A stretch of 64,000 bases of DNA from contig NZ_AJYD02000038.1 in the NCBI RefSeq assembly GCF_000286835.2, forward strand, positions 2,647,071 to 2,711,070, in the 5' to 3' direction. The notes under the pieces are model-generated. The model was not told the origin of the DNA and searched no databases. It saw nothing but the letters and a program-made list of their open reading frames with translations. Of the stretch, positions 52,529-62,900 are shown one piece after another. The stretch's first letter is position 1. Each line of letters begins with the position of its first letter. The DNA is from Enterovibrio norvegicus FF-33. GTDB lineage: Bacteria; Pseudomonadota; Gammaproteobacteria; Enterobacterales; Vibrionaceae. A program made the translations under genes and the position numbers.

Positions 52529-53398
52529 TTACCCGAAACGCCCACCAATGTAATCGCGCGTCAGTGTATGCTCGGGTTGCTCAAACACGTTGACGGTTTC
52601 ATTCACTTCAACCAGATCGCCTAAATGAAAATACGCCGTGCGATCGGAAACACGTCGAGCCTGAGACATGGAGTGCGTGACAATCACGATGCTGAAGTTC
52701 TCTTTGAGCTCTTCGATAAGATCTTCGATGATTCCAGTCGCAATCGGGTCAAGCGCCGAACACGGCTCATCCATCAAGATCACTTCTGGTGCAATCGAAA
52801 TAGTACGTGCGATACACAAGCGCTGTTGCTGCCCACCAGACAAACCCGTTGCAGGCTGCCCTAAACGTGATTTCACTTCTTCCCAAAGACCTGCGCGACG
52901 CAAAGATTGCTCCACCACTTCATCAAGCTCGTCTTTGCTGTCCACCAAACCATGAATACGTGGTCCATATGCCACGTTGTCATAAATAGATTTAGGGAAC
53001 GGATTTGCACGCTGGAATACCATGCCGACTTGTGAACGGAGCTCGACGATTTCTTGCTCCTTGGCATAGATGTCGTGGCCATCCAACAAGATTTCTCCCG
53101 TGACATCGCAACCAAAAACCGTGTCGTTCATACGGTTTAAACAGCGTAAAAACGTCGACTTACCGCAACCTGAAGGGCCGATCATCGCCAACACTTGTTT
53201 CTCGCCAATATCGAGGTTGATATTGCGGATAGCCGATTTAGCGCCACTCTCGTAGCTCACGCCAACATTGCGCGCCGTCATACGCGGGGCATCGACAAAG
53301 GGTATGCCGCAGGTCTCTTTCGGGGCTGCCGTGTGCTCTGCAGCGCGCATGTTTTTACTCGAAGAAAAATCAGCTGAGTTTGTAATTATGGTTGTCAT
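52529..53398 (-). CDS. pstB: Phosphate ABC transporter ATP-binding protein
   Basis: A 289-residue ABC ATPase with Walker [10 protein letters not shown], signature LSGGQQQRL, Walker [12 protein letters not shown] and the switch His in VTHSM. The block [20 protein letters not shown] is characteristic of PstB. It powers high-affinity phosphate uptake. Fourth gene of the leftward pstSCAB operon. The N-terminal ~35 residues extend beyond the usual start, and a later start is possible. Confidence 0.93.
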   Translation of the reverse strand: MTTIITNSADFSSSKNMRAAEHTAAPKETCGIPFVDAPRMTARNVGVSYESGAKSAIRNINLDIGEKQVLAMIGPSGCGKSTFLRCLNRMNDTVFGCDVTGEILLDGHDIYAKEQEIVELRSQVGMVFQRANPFPKSIYDNVAYGPRIHGLVDSKDELDEVVEQSLRRAGLWEEVKSRLGQPATGLSGGQQQRLCIARTISIAPEVILMDEPCSALDPIATGIIEDLIEELKENFSIVIVTHSMSQARRVSDRTAYFHLGDLVEVNETVNVFEQPEHTLTRDYIGGRFG

Positions 53399-53408
53399 TT
53401 CCCTACTC

Positions 53409-54710
53409 CTACCATCTGCGCTCTAAGCGTTTGCGCATGATAACGGCACATGCATTCATAAATGCCAAGAAGGCCAGCAGCACCATGATTGCCCCTGAGG
53501 TGTTCTCGACAAAGCCTTTTTCCGGGTTTTCTGCCCAGAGATAAATTTGTACTGGAAGTGCGGTTGCTGCATCTAACGGCCCTGATGGGACATCAACAAT
53601 GAAAGCGACCATACCAATCATGAGCAGCGGCGCGGTTTCGCCCAACGCTTGTGCCATGCCAATAATGGTGCCAGTGAGCATGCCCGGCATCGCCAATGGC
53701 AGCACATGGTGGATCACCATCTGCATTTTTGAAGCGCCCACACCTAACGCAGCATCTCGCACGGATGGCGGGACGGCTTTAATTGCCGCTCGGCTAGAAA
53801 TTATAATGGTTGGCAAGGTCATTAGCGTTAGCACCAGACCACCCACAACAGGCGCAGAACGAGGCAGATCTGCCACATTCAAGAACACGGCCAACCCGAG
53901 CAAGCCAAACACAATTGATGGCACCGCAGCAAGGTTATTGATGTTAATTTCAATCAGTTCCGTTGCACGATTACGCGGTGCAAATTCTTCAAGATAAATC
54001 GCGGCAGATATACCAATCGGAAAACTTAATGCCAGCGTGATTAACAAGGTATAGAACGACCCAACCGTCGCCCCCCAAATACCGGCTAACTCTGCATCAC
54101 GGCTGTCGCCATTGGTGAAGAAGTTGGTGTTGAAGACAGTGCGAACATTCCCTTCTTTCACCAGTTCGTCATACCATTGGATTTGAAGATTTTTAAACTG
54201 TCGCCCATCTTCTGGTATGGCTGCCGTGATGTTGCCTTTGTTGTACTGATTGAAGTTGTCGCCCGCTTGCGCCCAGTACTCGATTCTTTTCCCAATCAGC
54301 GATGGATCGGCAATGACCATGTCACGCAAATCGTATTCCGCACCGTTCGACAAGAATTTATAAAGCTGGCGTTTGTTCTGACGACCATTAACAGGCACAT
54401 CGTCCAAAATCGCTTTGCGGATGACTTTACGAAAACTCGCACTCATCAAGGTCTGTTTATTAATATCCTGACCAACCAGTCCCAGTTCATCCGCAGACAA
54501 GTCAACCGTCAGTTTAATTTCAGTGGTGAAAAACGCGGTATAGCCATCAGAAACAATGGTGGTCATCAACACAATCAAAAACGCAAATGCCATGGAGATG
54601 GATGCAACGCCATAGAAGCGAAAACGCTTTTCTTTGGCGCGACGACGACCCACACCTGCCTTCACTTTTTCTCGCTTGGTTTCTGCGATTTTTAATAATC
54701 TATCAGTCAT
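53409..54710 (-). CDS. pstA: Phosphate ABC transporter permease PstA (long form)
   Basis: A 433-residue permease, clearly longer than the ~300 residues of E. coli PstA. The extra part is a periplasmic-type region of ~170 residues after the first membrane helix (~35-55). The EAA-like loop ([23 protein letters not shown]) and PstA-type ending are present. It overlaps pstC by 8 bp. The long form is typical of one of the two Pst systems in vibrios. Confidence 0.9.
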   Translation of the reverse strand: MTDRLLKIAETKREKVKAGVGRRRAKEKRFRFYGVASISMAFAFLIVLMTTIVSDGYTAFFTTEIKLTVDLSADELGLVGQDINKQTLMSASFRKVIRKAILDDVPVNGRQNKRQLYKFLSNGAEYDLRDMVIADPSLIGKRIEYWAQAGDNFNQYNKGNITAAIPEDGRQFKNLQIQWYDELVKEGNVRTVFNTNFFTNGDSRDAELAGIWGATVGSFYTLLITLALSFPIGISAAIYLEEFAPRNRATELIEININNLAAVPSIVFGLLGLAVFLNVADLPRSAPVVGGLVLTLMTLPTIIISSRAAIKAVPPSVRDAALGVGASKMQMVIHHVLPLAMPGMLTGTIIGMAQALGETAPLLMIGMVAFIVDVPSGPLDAATALPVQIYLWAENPEKGFVENTSGAIMVLLAFLAFMNACAVIMRKRLERRW

Positions 54711-56085
54711 ATTGCTCTCGATATTTCTTCACGATTCGAAGGGCGACAAAGTTAAGTGCCAGCGTGACAACAAACAGCGTCAAGCCCAAGGCGAATGCAG
54801 CCAGTGTCTTTGGGCTATCGAATTCCTGATCGCCCACCAACAAGGTCACGATTTGCACTGTCACCGTGGTGACTGAATCCAACGGATTAGCGGTTAACTT
54901 GGCCGACAAACCTGCCGCCATCACCACAATCATGGTTTCGCCAATGGCGCGTGATACAGCCAGCAGCAAGCCGCCGACAATACCGGGAAGCGCGGCGGGA
55001 ATAACAACATTGATGATGGTTTCAGACTGGGTCGCGCCTAGGCCAAGTGAGCCATCACGCAGCGATTGAGGAACCGCAGTGATCACGTCGTCTGACAACG
55101 ACGAAACGAACGGAATGATCATCACACCCATTACCATGCCTGCTGCCAGCGCACTCTCAGAAGAGGCCCCCGAAAAGCCAATCGCATGGGCGAGATCTCG
55201 AATAAATGGCGCGGCGGTCAAAGCGGCAAAGAAGCCGTAAACCACCGTCGGTATCCCTGCCAGCACTTCCAACACAGGTTTAACGATATTACGAACGGTA
55301 GGCGAAGCGTACTCAGCGAGATAAATCGCGCTCATTAGGCCAATTGGCGCAGCAATACACATGGCGATAAACGAAATCATCAAAGTGCCGGTGAACAGCG
55401 GAATAGCACCAAATGCGCCTGTTGCGCCTTGTTGATCAGCACGAAGGGCTATCTGTGGGGACCATTGCTTGCCGAACAGAAAATCTGTGATCGGGATAAT
55501 TTGGAAGAAGCGAATCGCTTCAAAAAGCACGGAAAGAACAATACCTAGCGTGGTGAGAATAGCCAGCGTCGAACAAAACATGAGGAAAAACTGAAGGCAT
55601 TTTTCGACGTGATGACGGGCTTTTAGCTTAGGTCTGACTGTACGCCAACCGAACGATAAGCCAACCAGTGACAATGCAGCCACGGCGACGAAACGAAGAG
55701 TACGCCCAATGCTCTCGAGGTGATGATAGTAGGCCGCGGCCGCTAGCAAAGCAGGCTCATCAGTCTGAAGCAGACCGTTAGCAATATGCACGATCTGGCC
55801 AAACAACAACTGCGTATTTTCATTGGTATCAAGTACGCTCTGTGGCAGTTGCGCCATCACCAGCGATTTCACCGTGCTCGGCTCAAAGGCCTGCCAGATG
55901 ATAAGAAGAAGTACACTCGGCACTGCCGCTAAAATAGCCGCATAGGAGCCGTAATAATTAGGCCGGGAGTGAAGTTTGTTCAAGCCACCAGCGACGGTAG
56001 CAATATCCCGGGAACGTTTTTTGGCAAGGAAGTACGCGCTCAACGTTAGCGCCAGCACTATCACCATCAATGTAGACGTTTGCAT
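54703..56085 (-). CDS. pstC: Phosphate ABC transporter permease PstC (long form)
   Basis: A 460-residue permease with membrane helices near 5-15, 50-70, 125-145, 175-200 and a C-terminal block containing the EAA-like loop (VPQSLRDGSLGLGATQSE) and GETMIVVMAAG. It is longer than E. coli PstC, with an added N-terminal section. It pairs with PstA to form the phosphate channel. Confidence 0.9.
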   Translation of the reverse strand: MQTSTLMVIVLALTLSAYFLAKKRSRDIATVAGGLNKLHSRPNYYGSYAAILAAVPSVLLLIIWQAFEPSTVKSLVMAQLPQSVLDTNENTQLLFGQIVHIANGLLQTDEPALLAAAAYYHHLESIGRTLRFVAVAALSLVGLSFGWRTVRPKLKARHHVEKCLQFFLMFCSTLAILTTLGIVLSVLFEAIRFFQIIPITDFLFGKQWSPQIALRADQQGATGAFGAIPLFTGTLMISFIAMCIAAPIGLMSAIYLAEYASPTVRNIVKPVLEVLAGIPTVVYGFFAALTAAPFIRDLAHAIGFSGASSESALAAGMVMGVMIIPFVSSLSDDVITAVPQSLRDGSLGLGATQSETIINVVIPAALPGIVGGLLLAVSRAIGETMIVVMAAGLSAKLTANPLDSVTTVTVQIVTLLVGDQEFDSPKTLAAFALGLTLFVVTLALNFVALRIVKKYREQYD

Positions 56086-56157
56086 CCCTTTTCCTTTAAT
56101 CCCTTGTACAACAAAGGTGGCGTGCTGTTGTCAGCACACCACCTCAGGGGTAACGCG

Positions 56158-57198
56158 TTACAGATTCGGTGTGAGGTCAACTGCGTTGTTGCGAACCAGT
56201 TTTAAATCACGCGCTGACAGCGGAATCAAACCACGGTCAGTCAAGTAGCCCTCATCGCCAATCGCATCTTCAGACGTGAAAGAGGCAACGTACTGCTGCA
56301 GACCCGGAATCACTTCTGCGTGCGCTTTCTTCACGTAGAAATACAGTGAGCGAGAAACAGGGTAAGAACCGTCACCAATCGCGTCGAACGTAGGCACTAC
56401 GCCGCCGATTTTAGCGCCTTGCACTTTGTCTGCATTTTGCTCAAGGAAGCTATAGCCGAAGATACCAAACGCGTTTGGATTTGCAGCCAGCTTCTGCACA
56501 ATCAGGTTGTCGTTTTCGCCTGCTTCGATAAATGCGCCGTCTTCACGAATACCGTGACAAACCGCTTTGTATTTTTTCTTGTCTGCTTTTTTCAGCGCTT
56601 TCAGCTCTGGATATTGCTTACAACCGCCTTCCATCGCCAACTCGACGAACGCATCACGCGTACCCGACGTTGGTGGCGGGCCTAGCACTTCAATTTTGGT
56701 TGCTGGAAGAGAGGCGTTAACGTCTTTCCAGGTTTTGTTTGGATTGGCAATCAGATTACCGTTTGCATCAGGAACCACTTTCGCCAGCGCAGTGAAAAGG
56801 TCTTTCAACGTGATATCAAACTGCTGAGATTTTTTAGAGTTCGCAAACGCGATGCCGTCATAGCCGATTTTCACTTCAACGATATCTTTTACGCCGTTTT
56901 TCGCACACAACTCAACTTCTGAGCTTTTGATTTTGCGCGATGCGTTAGTGATATCCGGTGTGTTTTCGCCTACACCTGAGCAGAACAATTTCAAGCCACC
57001 GCCTGAACCTGTTGATTCGATTTTCGGTACAGCAAATGCTGACGTGCGACCGAAGCGTTCCGCTACAACGGTGGCAAATGGGTACACTGTTGATGAACCA
57101 ACAATGCTAATGTAGTCACGTGACGCAGCAGCAACGTTACCCGCTGCAAAGGTAGACAGACATACTGTCGATGCCGCAATCAGAGTCTTAAGTTTCAC
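56158..57198 (-). CDS. pstS: Periplasmic phosphate-binding protein
   Basis: About 346 residues. The GTG at 57198 is chosen as start because GGAGG lies 6 bp before it; the frame beyond needs a TTG. The signal peptide ends in AAGNVAAAS. Phosphate-site motifs are GSSTVYPF near the N-terminus, ESTGSGGGLKLFC and PTSGTRDAF. It captures phosphate for PstCAB. First gene of the operon. Confidence 0.93.
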   Translation of the reverse strand: MKLKTLIAASTVCLSTFAAGNVAAASRDYISIVGSSTVYPFATVVAERFGRTSAFAVPKIESTGSGGGLKLFCSGVGENTPDITNASRKIKSSEVELCAKNGVKDIVEVKIGYDGIAFANSKKSQQFDITLKDLFTALAKVVPDANGNLIANPNKTWKDVNASLPATKIEVLGPPPTSGTRDAFVELAMEGGCKQYPELKALKKADKKKYKAVCHGIREDGAFIEAGENDNLIVQKLAANPNAFGIFGYSFLEQNADKVQGAKIGGVVPTFDAIGDGSYPVSRSLYFYVKKAHAEVIPGLQQYVASFTSEDAIGDEGYLTDRGLIPLSARDLKLVRNNAVDLTPNL

Positions 57199-57298
57199 AT
57201 CAACCTCCAAGTCGATTGTTTGTTCATTTAAGCAGCCAGAAAAGCCTGTACTGCTTTCGTTTTCGCTTCAAAACTGATGTAAAAGTTAGAGGCCGCCT

Positions 57299-57321
57299 AT
57301 GACAGTAACCTTAACAAAATG
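57299..57321 (-). promoter_or_regulatory. Possible partial Pho box upstream of pstS
   Basis: The minus strand has CTGTCAT (57299-57305), a perfect Pho box half-site, ~100 bp before pstS. A second half at the expected spacing is poor. PhoB control of pstSCAB is established for the family; this exact site is tentative. Confidence 0.35.
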
Positions 57322-57515
57322 TGAACATTTGATTACAGACAGTGTCACTTTCACGCTGAAACATTAATGAAATCAATACGTCACCCGAGTGAAACATTGC
57401 TTGTCTAGGTTATACACGAGTAACCTCATCGACGTTTTTTCTCGCACGCATTGCAGTGGCTATCGAGTAGTGGAGGCACGTAGAGGGTGAATCTCATGTT
57501 CTGGGATCACCATTG

Positions 57516-58040
57516 ATGAACAGCCAAAGAGACAAAAACATGGGTCAATGCGCGAAGGAAAGCGAAAAAGCAAACAGCAGAAACGAGGGGTTATCGGTAT
57601 TGGAAAAGGACACAGAGACGCCGAAGCCAAACGGGCAAAAAATCAAGCCCAGCGTGTTATTTCTTTGTGATGGAGAAGAAGGATATTCACTGGTTGCTCA
57701 GTCTATCTTGAACCACAAAGCTGACAGTTATTTCAAAGGCTTGTGTGCGTTCACTAGCGAGGTTTGCAACATCGCCTCAGCGTGTCAATCGCTTCGCCAA
57801 TACAACATTGCATGTCGGGATGACCATTTACGCACAATAGAGGCTTATCAAGGGCAGAATGTGGACTTTTTGATCGCACTATCCCCCTCTTCAGTGCAGT
57901 CGGGAAAATCGCTGCCGCGTTACACCAAATTCATTCCTTGGGACATCACACAAGGCGGTGAAACAAGCGACCGCCAAATAACGGTCAAATACATCAACGA
58001 CCAAATCAATTATTTTCTGTCTGTATACCTCTATCGATAA
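57516..58040 (+). CDS. Degenerate low-molecular-weight phosphatase-like protein
   Basis: About 174 residues from the ATG at 57516. After ~45 polar residues, PSVLFLCDGEEGYSLVAQSILNH resembles the P-loop start of low-molecular-weight tyrosine phosphatases and arsenate reductases (VLFLCxxNxxRSxxAE). The Cys remains but the Arg of the CX5R loop is missing, so classical catalysis is unlikely. PWDITQGG near the end recalls the family's late Asp-containing loop. It lies divergent from pstS, so a phosphate-related role is only positional. Alternative: an unrelated Rossmann-like protein. Confidence 0.5.
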   Translation: MNSQRDKNMGQCAKESEKANSRNEGLSVLEKDTETPKPNGQKIKPSVLFLCDGEEGYSLVAQSILNHKADSYFKGLCAFTSEVCNIASACQSLRQYNIACRDDHLRTIEAYQGQNVDFLIALSPSSVQSGKSLPRYTKFIPWDITQGGETSDRQITVKYINDQINYFLSVYLYR

Positions 58041-58066
58041 TCGAGACAGGATTCAAAACAATGTAT

Positions 58067-59194
58067 TTAAATCGGTAGCGACGTGATGGTGATAGGACGT
58101 TTAGATGCAGACACGGCACAATTTCGTCCTTTGGCTTTTGCTTCATTTAACGCGGTATTCGCTAAATTGATTAGCTTATCAAGTGCTCTAGAAAATGGGA
58201 TTTTTTCTTCACTATCACTACGAAAAGCACAATAGCCGACACTAATGGTGACAGGCGTTCCTTCGACTTCGCAGTGAGAAACATGCGCTGCCATCCGTTC
58301 ACACACTTTCACCACTTCCGATTGTAAAGTATCGGGAAACCACACTAAAAATTGTTCACCGCTGTAACGCGCAACATAATCGTAGTTACGCACGGCTTGT
58401 CTGAGCGAGTCTGCCACGCCTTTGAGTATGCGGTCACCCTCTTCATGGCCGTGTTTTTCATTGAACATGTGGAAGAAGTCGATATCCACCAGCGCGATCG
58501 CGCCTTCTCCGTCTCGACGTATCAGTTGGTTAATTTCGCGGTGAAGATAATCAAACAAAGCGCCACGATTAGGTAAATCGGTCAACAAATCAATGTGCTG
58601 AATGTTTTTCAAACGCTCACTAAGCAATTGATAAGACGTGCGCGCGCCAAACAATTCTTCGCGATACTCATCATTTTCAAGTTTAAGTTCAAGCAAACCC
58701 GCCATCAGCAGCAAGGCATTTTCGTCATTCGCATGACTTTCACACAAAGCTTCAGAACTAAAACTCAGGGTTCCCCATACCACGCCACCAAAATGAATAG
58801 CGACGCCCCAGTAAGCACCAGGCAAATGTTTAATAAAAGGATGGCCGCTCAGTTTTTCATGTGCGTGAGTATCGGGCGCAAGTATCGGTGTTTGCATACC
58901 GGCTGCAACGCCACTGAATGAATTCGCTAGCGGCATAACATCAGAAACGTTGAGAGGAGAGCCCCCTGCACTCCCGGCAGTGTCCGCCGAAAAGCGTTCC
59001 ACAACATGGATCTCTTGGTCACTGACTCTGCAAAGCTCCCCGAGACTGGCATTAAAATGGCTCGCCCCCACTTTCAGCAATTCTCCGACCCAATCAGAAA
59101 ATGACTGACCGCGCCGACGGCTTAGCTGTTGCAAATCGCGCATCAAAATGTCGAGCGAAGGTTTGTTGTCAGACAAAGCGAGATTGGAGGTCAT
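58067..59194 (-). CDS. GAF-GGDEF protein with SGEQF active-site motif
   Basis: About 375 residues from the ATG at 59194 (GGAA spaced 7 bp). The N-terminal ~170 residues look like a GAF sensor domain. A GGDEF domain follows: DLLTDLPNRGALFDYL, VDIDFFHMFNEKHGHEEGD and VTISVGY. The signature reads SGEQF instead of GG(D/E)EF. The product-inhibition site RNYD sits exactly five residues before it. Diguanylate cyclases make c-di-GMP; the Glu-to-Gln change may weaken or abolish activity and leave a c-di-GMP-binding role. Confidence 0.82.
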   Translation of the reverse strand: MTSNLALSDNKPSLDILMRDLQQLSRRRGQSFSDWVGELLKVGASHFNASLGELCRVSDQEIHVVERFSADTAGSAGGSPLNVSDVMPLANSFSGVAAGMQTPILAPDTHAHEKLSGHPFIKHLPGAYWGVAIHFGGVVWGTLSFSSEALCESHANDENALLLMAGLLELKLENDEYREELFGARTSYQLLSERLKNIQHIDLLTDLPNRGALFDYLHREINQLIRRDGEGAIALVDIDFFHMFNEKHGHEEGDRILKGVADSLRQAVRNYDYVARYSGEQFLVWFPDTLQSEVVKVCERMAAHVSHCEVEGTPVTISVGYCAFRSDSEEKIPFSRALDKLINLANTALNEAKAKGRNCAVSASKRPITITSLPI

Positions 59195-59525
59195 AGGTGG
59201 TTCCAACTTTGAGATGTTTGTATTAAAAGAAATAGGACAATTTTAAGAGTATTCTAAATGAAACCATTTCTGTCACTTTTTTTGCAACGAAAGTGTAAGT
59301 ACTCACTATTTATCTAAATATTTAGTCAACCTTCATTGAATCAAATCAAAAGCAAAGAGTTAGAAAATTTCGTTTCGATTGTTCAAATATGCCTATTTGC
59401 CTCGTCCCTCCCCTAAAACATCCAGTTCAATTCATCTAATGTTGCGATTAGTCGTTTAACTACGAAGGGCGGTAGCGTTTTTTATCACCGCCCTCCCCAA
59501 ACTCATCAATGTTGCTCAGGTAGCC
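59195..59525. other. AT-rich intergenic region with one hairpin
   Basis: Gene-free DNA between the divergent GGDEF gene and the small protein gene. A hairpin with a 7-bp GC stem (GGGCGGT 59467-59473 / ACCGCCC 59487-59493) lies ~30 bp before the next start and may influence its expression. Nothing else is evident. Confidence 0.4.
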
Positions 59526-59924
59526 ATGAAAAAAGCACACATACTCACTGCTACTGGTATTGCTGTTTTAGTTAGCGTTATTGGCTTTGTATCTATGCCC
59601 ACCCAAAAACCACTCTCCAAGGTTGGCCTGGTTTCTGTGGAAAACCACGCAAAAAATCAAACATCAATGCTGGATTTAAAAACTGATACGCCAGCCAAAA
59701 ACATGCTAAGTGACAATGCCGAGTACCCCACACCTGTTATTCAGCTTCAGCAAACGCTGACTTACGGTTTGATTAATGCAGAAGCCCCAAGCCTTCCCAT
59801 TTTGCAGGGCGACTTGGAAACTTTTGCACAAAGCAATGTTGGATCATCCCAGAACGTTCCTGAAGAGCTTTCTCAGTTGAAAGCACGACTTCAAAAACTC
59901 AAAAAAATCTCGAATACGCAATAG
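59526..59924 (+). CDS. Small membrane-anchored protein preceding the SpvB/Rhs-type gene
   Basis: A 132-residue protein with an N-terminal hydrophobic segment (ILTATGIAVLVSVIGFVSM) and a polar mature part ending in a Lys/Leu-rich, probably coiled helix. No family is recognised. It ends 75 bp before the giant secreted protein gene on the same strand, so it could assist its export or be part of the same surface system. Confidence 0.6.
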   Translation: MKKAHILTATGIAVLVSVIGFVSMPTQKPLSKVGLVSVENHAKNQTSMLDLKTDTPAKNMLSDNAEYPTPVIQLQQTLTYGLINAEAPSLPILQGDLETFAQSNVGSSQNVPEELSQLKARLQKLKKISNTQ

Positions 59925-59999
59925 CCGATATTGCAAGGCTAGTGTTCCTCATAAAAGCCGCACATTCACTCTCACAAAAATAATAATCAGGTAGTAGAT

Positions 60000-62900
60000 A
60001 TGGACATCTGTTCGTCTGTCGTTGGCGCACCAAAAAATACAACATTATTAATAAAGTGGGTGGCTGTTTTTTTAGGTACCCTGATAGCTTTCACTTTTCC
60101 TATTTCATCGCATGCATTGACCTCTAGCACAGGGAAAACCGCCGTTTTAGCGGGAGACTTTTCTGTTTCGGGCGGCGAAGCAACCTACTCTCTCCCTATT
60201 TCAGTATCGCCAGGCCGTGCTGGACATCAACCATCGCTATCTCTCGAATATCGCAGTGATTCCCCCAACGGAAACTTGGGCATGGGTTGGTCAATCGGTG
60301 GTTTGTCAGCCATAACGCGATGCGGGAAAAATCTAGCCACTGATGGCCGATGGGGTGGCGTGCAGTTCAATACAGATGACAGATACTGCCTTGATGGCAA
60401 AAGACTGATTGCGATTACAGGAAAAGATGGTGGTCATACCACTGAGTATCGCCTGAAAGAAAATGGCTACTCAAAGATTATTTCATTTGGCACTGCCGGA
60501 AGTGGCCCTGCTTACTTTAAGGTTTGGACCAAAGATGGTTCAGTTTATGAATATGGTGTTACTGGCGACTCACGCGCAGAGCTACCCGGCCAAGCTCATG
60601 TTTATAAGTGGGCGCTGAATAAAATTACCGATGTTACTGGTAATAACAGCATTAGCTTTTACTACGCTGAGAATCAAACTATTGGTAGCCATAAAATCGT
60701 TTCTATTGATTACATTGGCGGAGAAATATTATTTGGTTATGGCTCAAGAAGCGACGTGACAACATCGTATCTAAATGGCAGTAGTCTTATCCGGAATGAA
60801 AGACTGACAAGCATCACAACTAGAGATAGTGCCAACACAGTTATTGGTATTTACTCACCAAGTTACATATATTCTTCTGGGACAAGCCGTAGCCTTATTA
60901 ATGGCCTCAACTATTGTACGAATGAAAGCTGTTCAACACCAATTGATTTCAATTGGAGGTTTCAAAAAACTGCTTCTTATACGCAGACTACGTCCGACCT
61001 CATCCAACCTAGATATATTGATTCCGACAGAGATGGAAAGCTCTCTAGCTACGGTATTGTTAAAAGGACGAAAGGGTTAGAAACATGCGGCGATGACATT
61101 GGCCCTAGTCATCTCAATACAGTAAAACACCCAAGTGGCCACACGACAGAAAACAATGATGATAGTTTCACCCTTATAGGTTCAATCGATTCTCCATCTT
61201 TAAGTATCCAAAAATGGGAAACAACGGGTAGACAGCACTGTCAAGAAGAAGGTGAAATGCACCTATCGGCAGTAGCCACACCAAAAGATCTTTGCGTCGA
61301 AGGCAACTACTCGCCATCATCAGATGGAGTCCTATCTGCATATTGTAAAAATAACGTAGCTGGAGATTTCAACGGTGATGGCAAAGAAACGATCAAGCAA
61401 TCATTTATAAAACCAAGTTTCACTATTGATTTAAACAATGACGGCATTGATGACTACGCATACAAACGTGCTCCAAATGCTTTCGTGTACCAACTATCAG
61501 GCGCAGGTAACGATGTCAAGCTTGAAGTTGCATCCCCGGTTGGACTGGGTTACGACGTAAATATTAACGTGGTGGATATTAATAACGACGGACTACCCGA
61601 CGTAGTAAGCTATAACCCATACCCAAACCAGCTTAGAATTTACCTCAATAACGGCAAGGGGTTTTTACACACACAAACTCTATCCATACATAACAATGCC
61701 ATATTTGAAACTGGCGAACTAGATTTTGTCGATATTAACAATGATGGCTACCCAGAATACTTTAAAGATGGAAATTTCTATAAAAACAATTTCGGTTCAA
61801 TTGACGCCTCTAATATAGTTAAAACCATACCACTTGATAATATAAATTCTCGCCATAAGAATTACAGCGTTAATTTTCCTGACATAAATGGTGATGGATG
61901 GGCAGATACGGTTATCACGTCTGCATTTCGTGAAAGCTCAAACTATCAAACTGGCGCTGTTACACCAAATGCCATTCAACATATCTCATCAGGTGGAATC
62001 CAAGACAAGATTTACAAGATTCAAGAATCTGGCGTCGATTACACTATTAACTACAAATTCGCCACAGATGCCAGCGTTCATAAACAGATCCATCATTTCG
62101 CCTACCCTTACCTCAACACCACCCCTCGCCGTTTCCTAGTTTCAAATTACAGCAAAGCCCCCAAAGGCTACTCACCAACCAGCTACAGCTATTTCTATGA
62201 AGGTGCGCGTTCACACGCTAAAGGCTATGGATTTTTGGGTTTTCAAAAAATAACCCGTACTGAAAATGCGGCGATCAAAACCGTCATCAGCACCACGTAT
62301 GAAGTCAATGACGGCATTATAGCGGGTAAACCCCTTTCCATTATTGAAACCCGAAATGGCAAAAAGGTGGGTGAACAGACTTTTAACTACAAAAAGGTCG
62401 CACGCCAAGGCTATGGTGGGCAGTATTACCAAATCTATGCCAATAGCATCACCAATATCGCCTATGACTTAGCCACCCAAGCTGTTAAGCGCAAAGAATT
62501 AACCACACGAACCCTTGATCATTTCGGCAATGTCGTCAATGAAGCAACCGACATCACCAGTGGCATAGCTAAAGGCGGACATTTCACGACCAACACCATT
62601 AACCAATACCTCTCTAGCGGCGTTAACAGTGATCATCAGATATACGACATTACCTCTATCCAGAACATCGACAATTTTGAATCGACCCTAGCAAGCTTTA
62701 AAGCAGGCCTAGGCCGCTATTGCGGCAGTGACGGAAAGATCTACTTCAAACCCAATGATCATATTGTTCTCATCCACGGTGAAATCGACACCCCCATTGT
62801 TTTGCAACGCTACAACAGTTACTACCTTTACAGCACCACAGGTTCCTCTACTGACTTAGACGGTCTAACCACCATTAGTGGTGCATTGACCGGCATTACA

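Noticed and set aside
60829-61080. Frameshift or stop inside the SpvB/Rhs-type gene
   Set aside because: Stops and short ORFs here belong to other frames; the frame from ATG 60000 was read through to 64000 without a stop.
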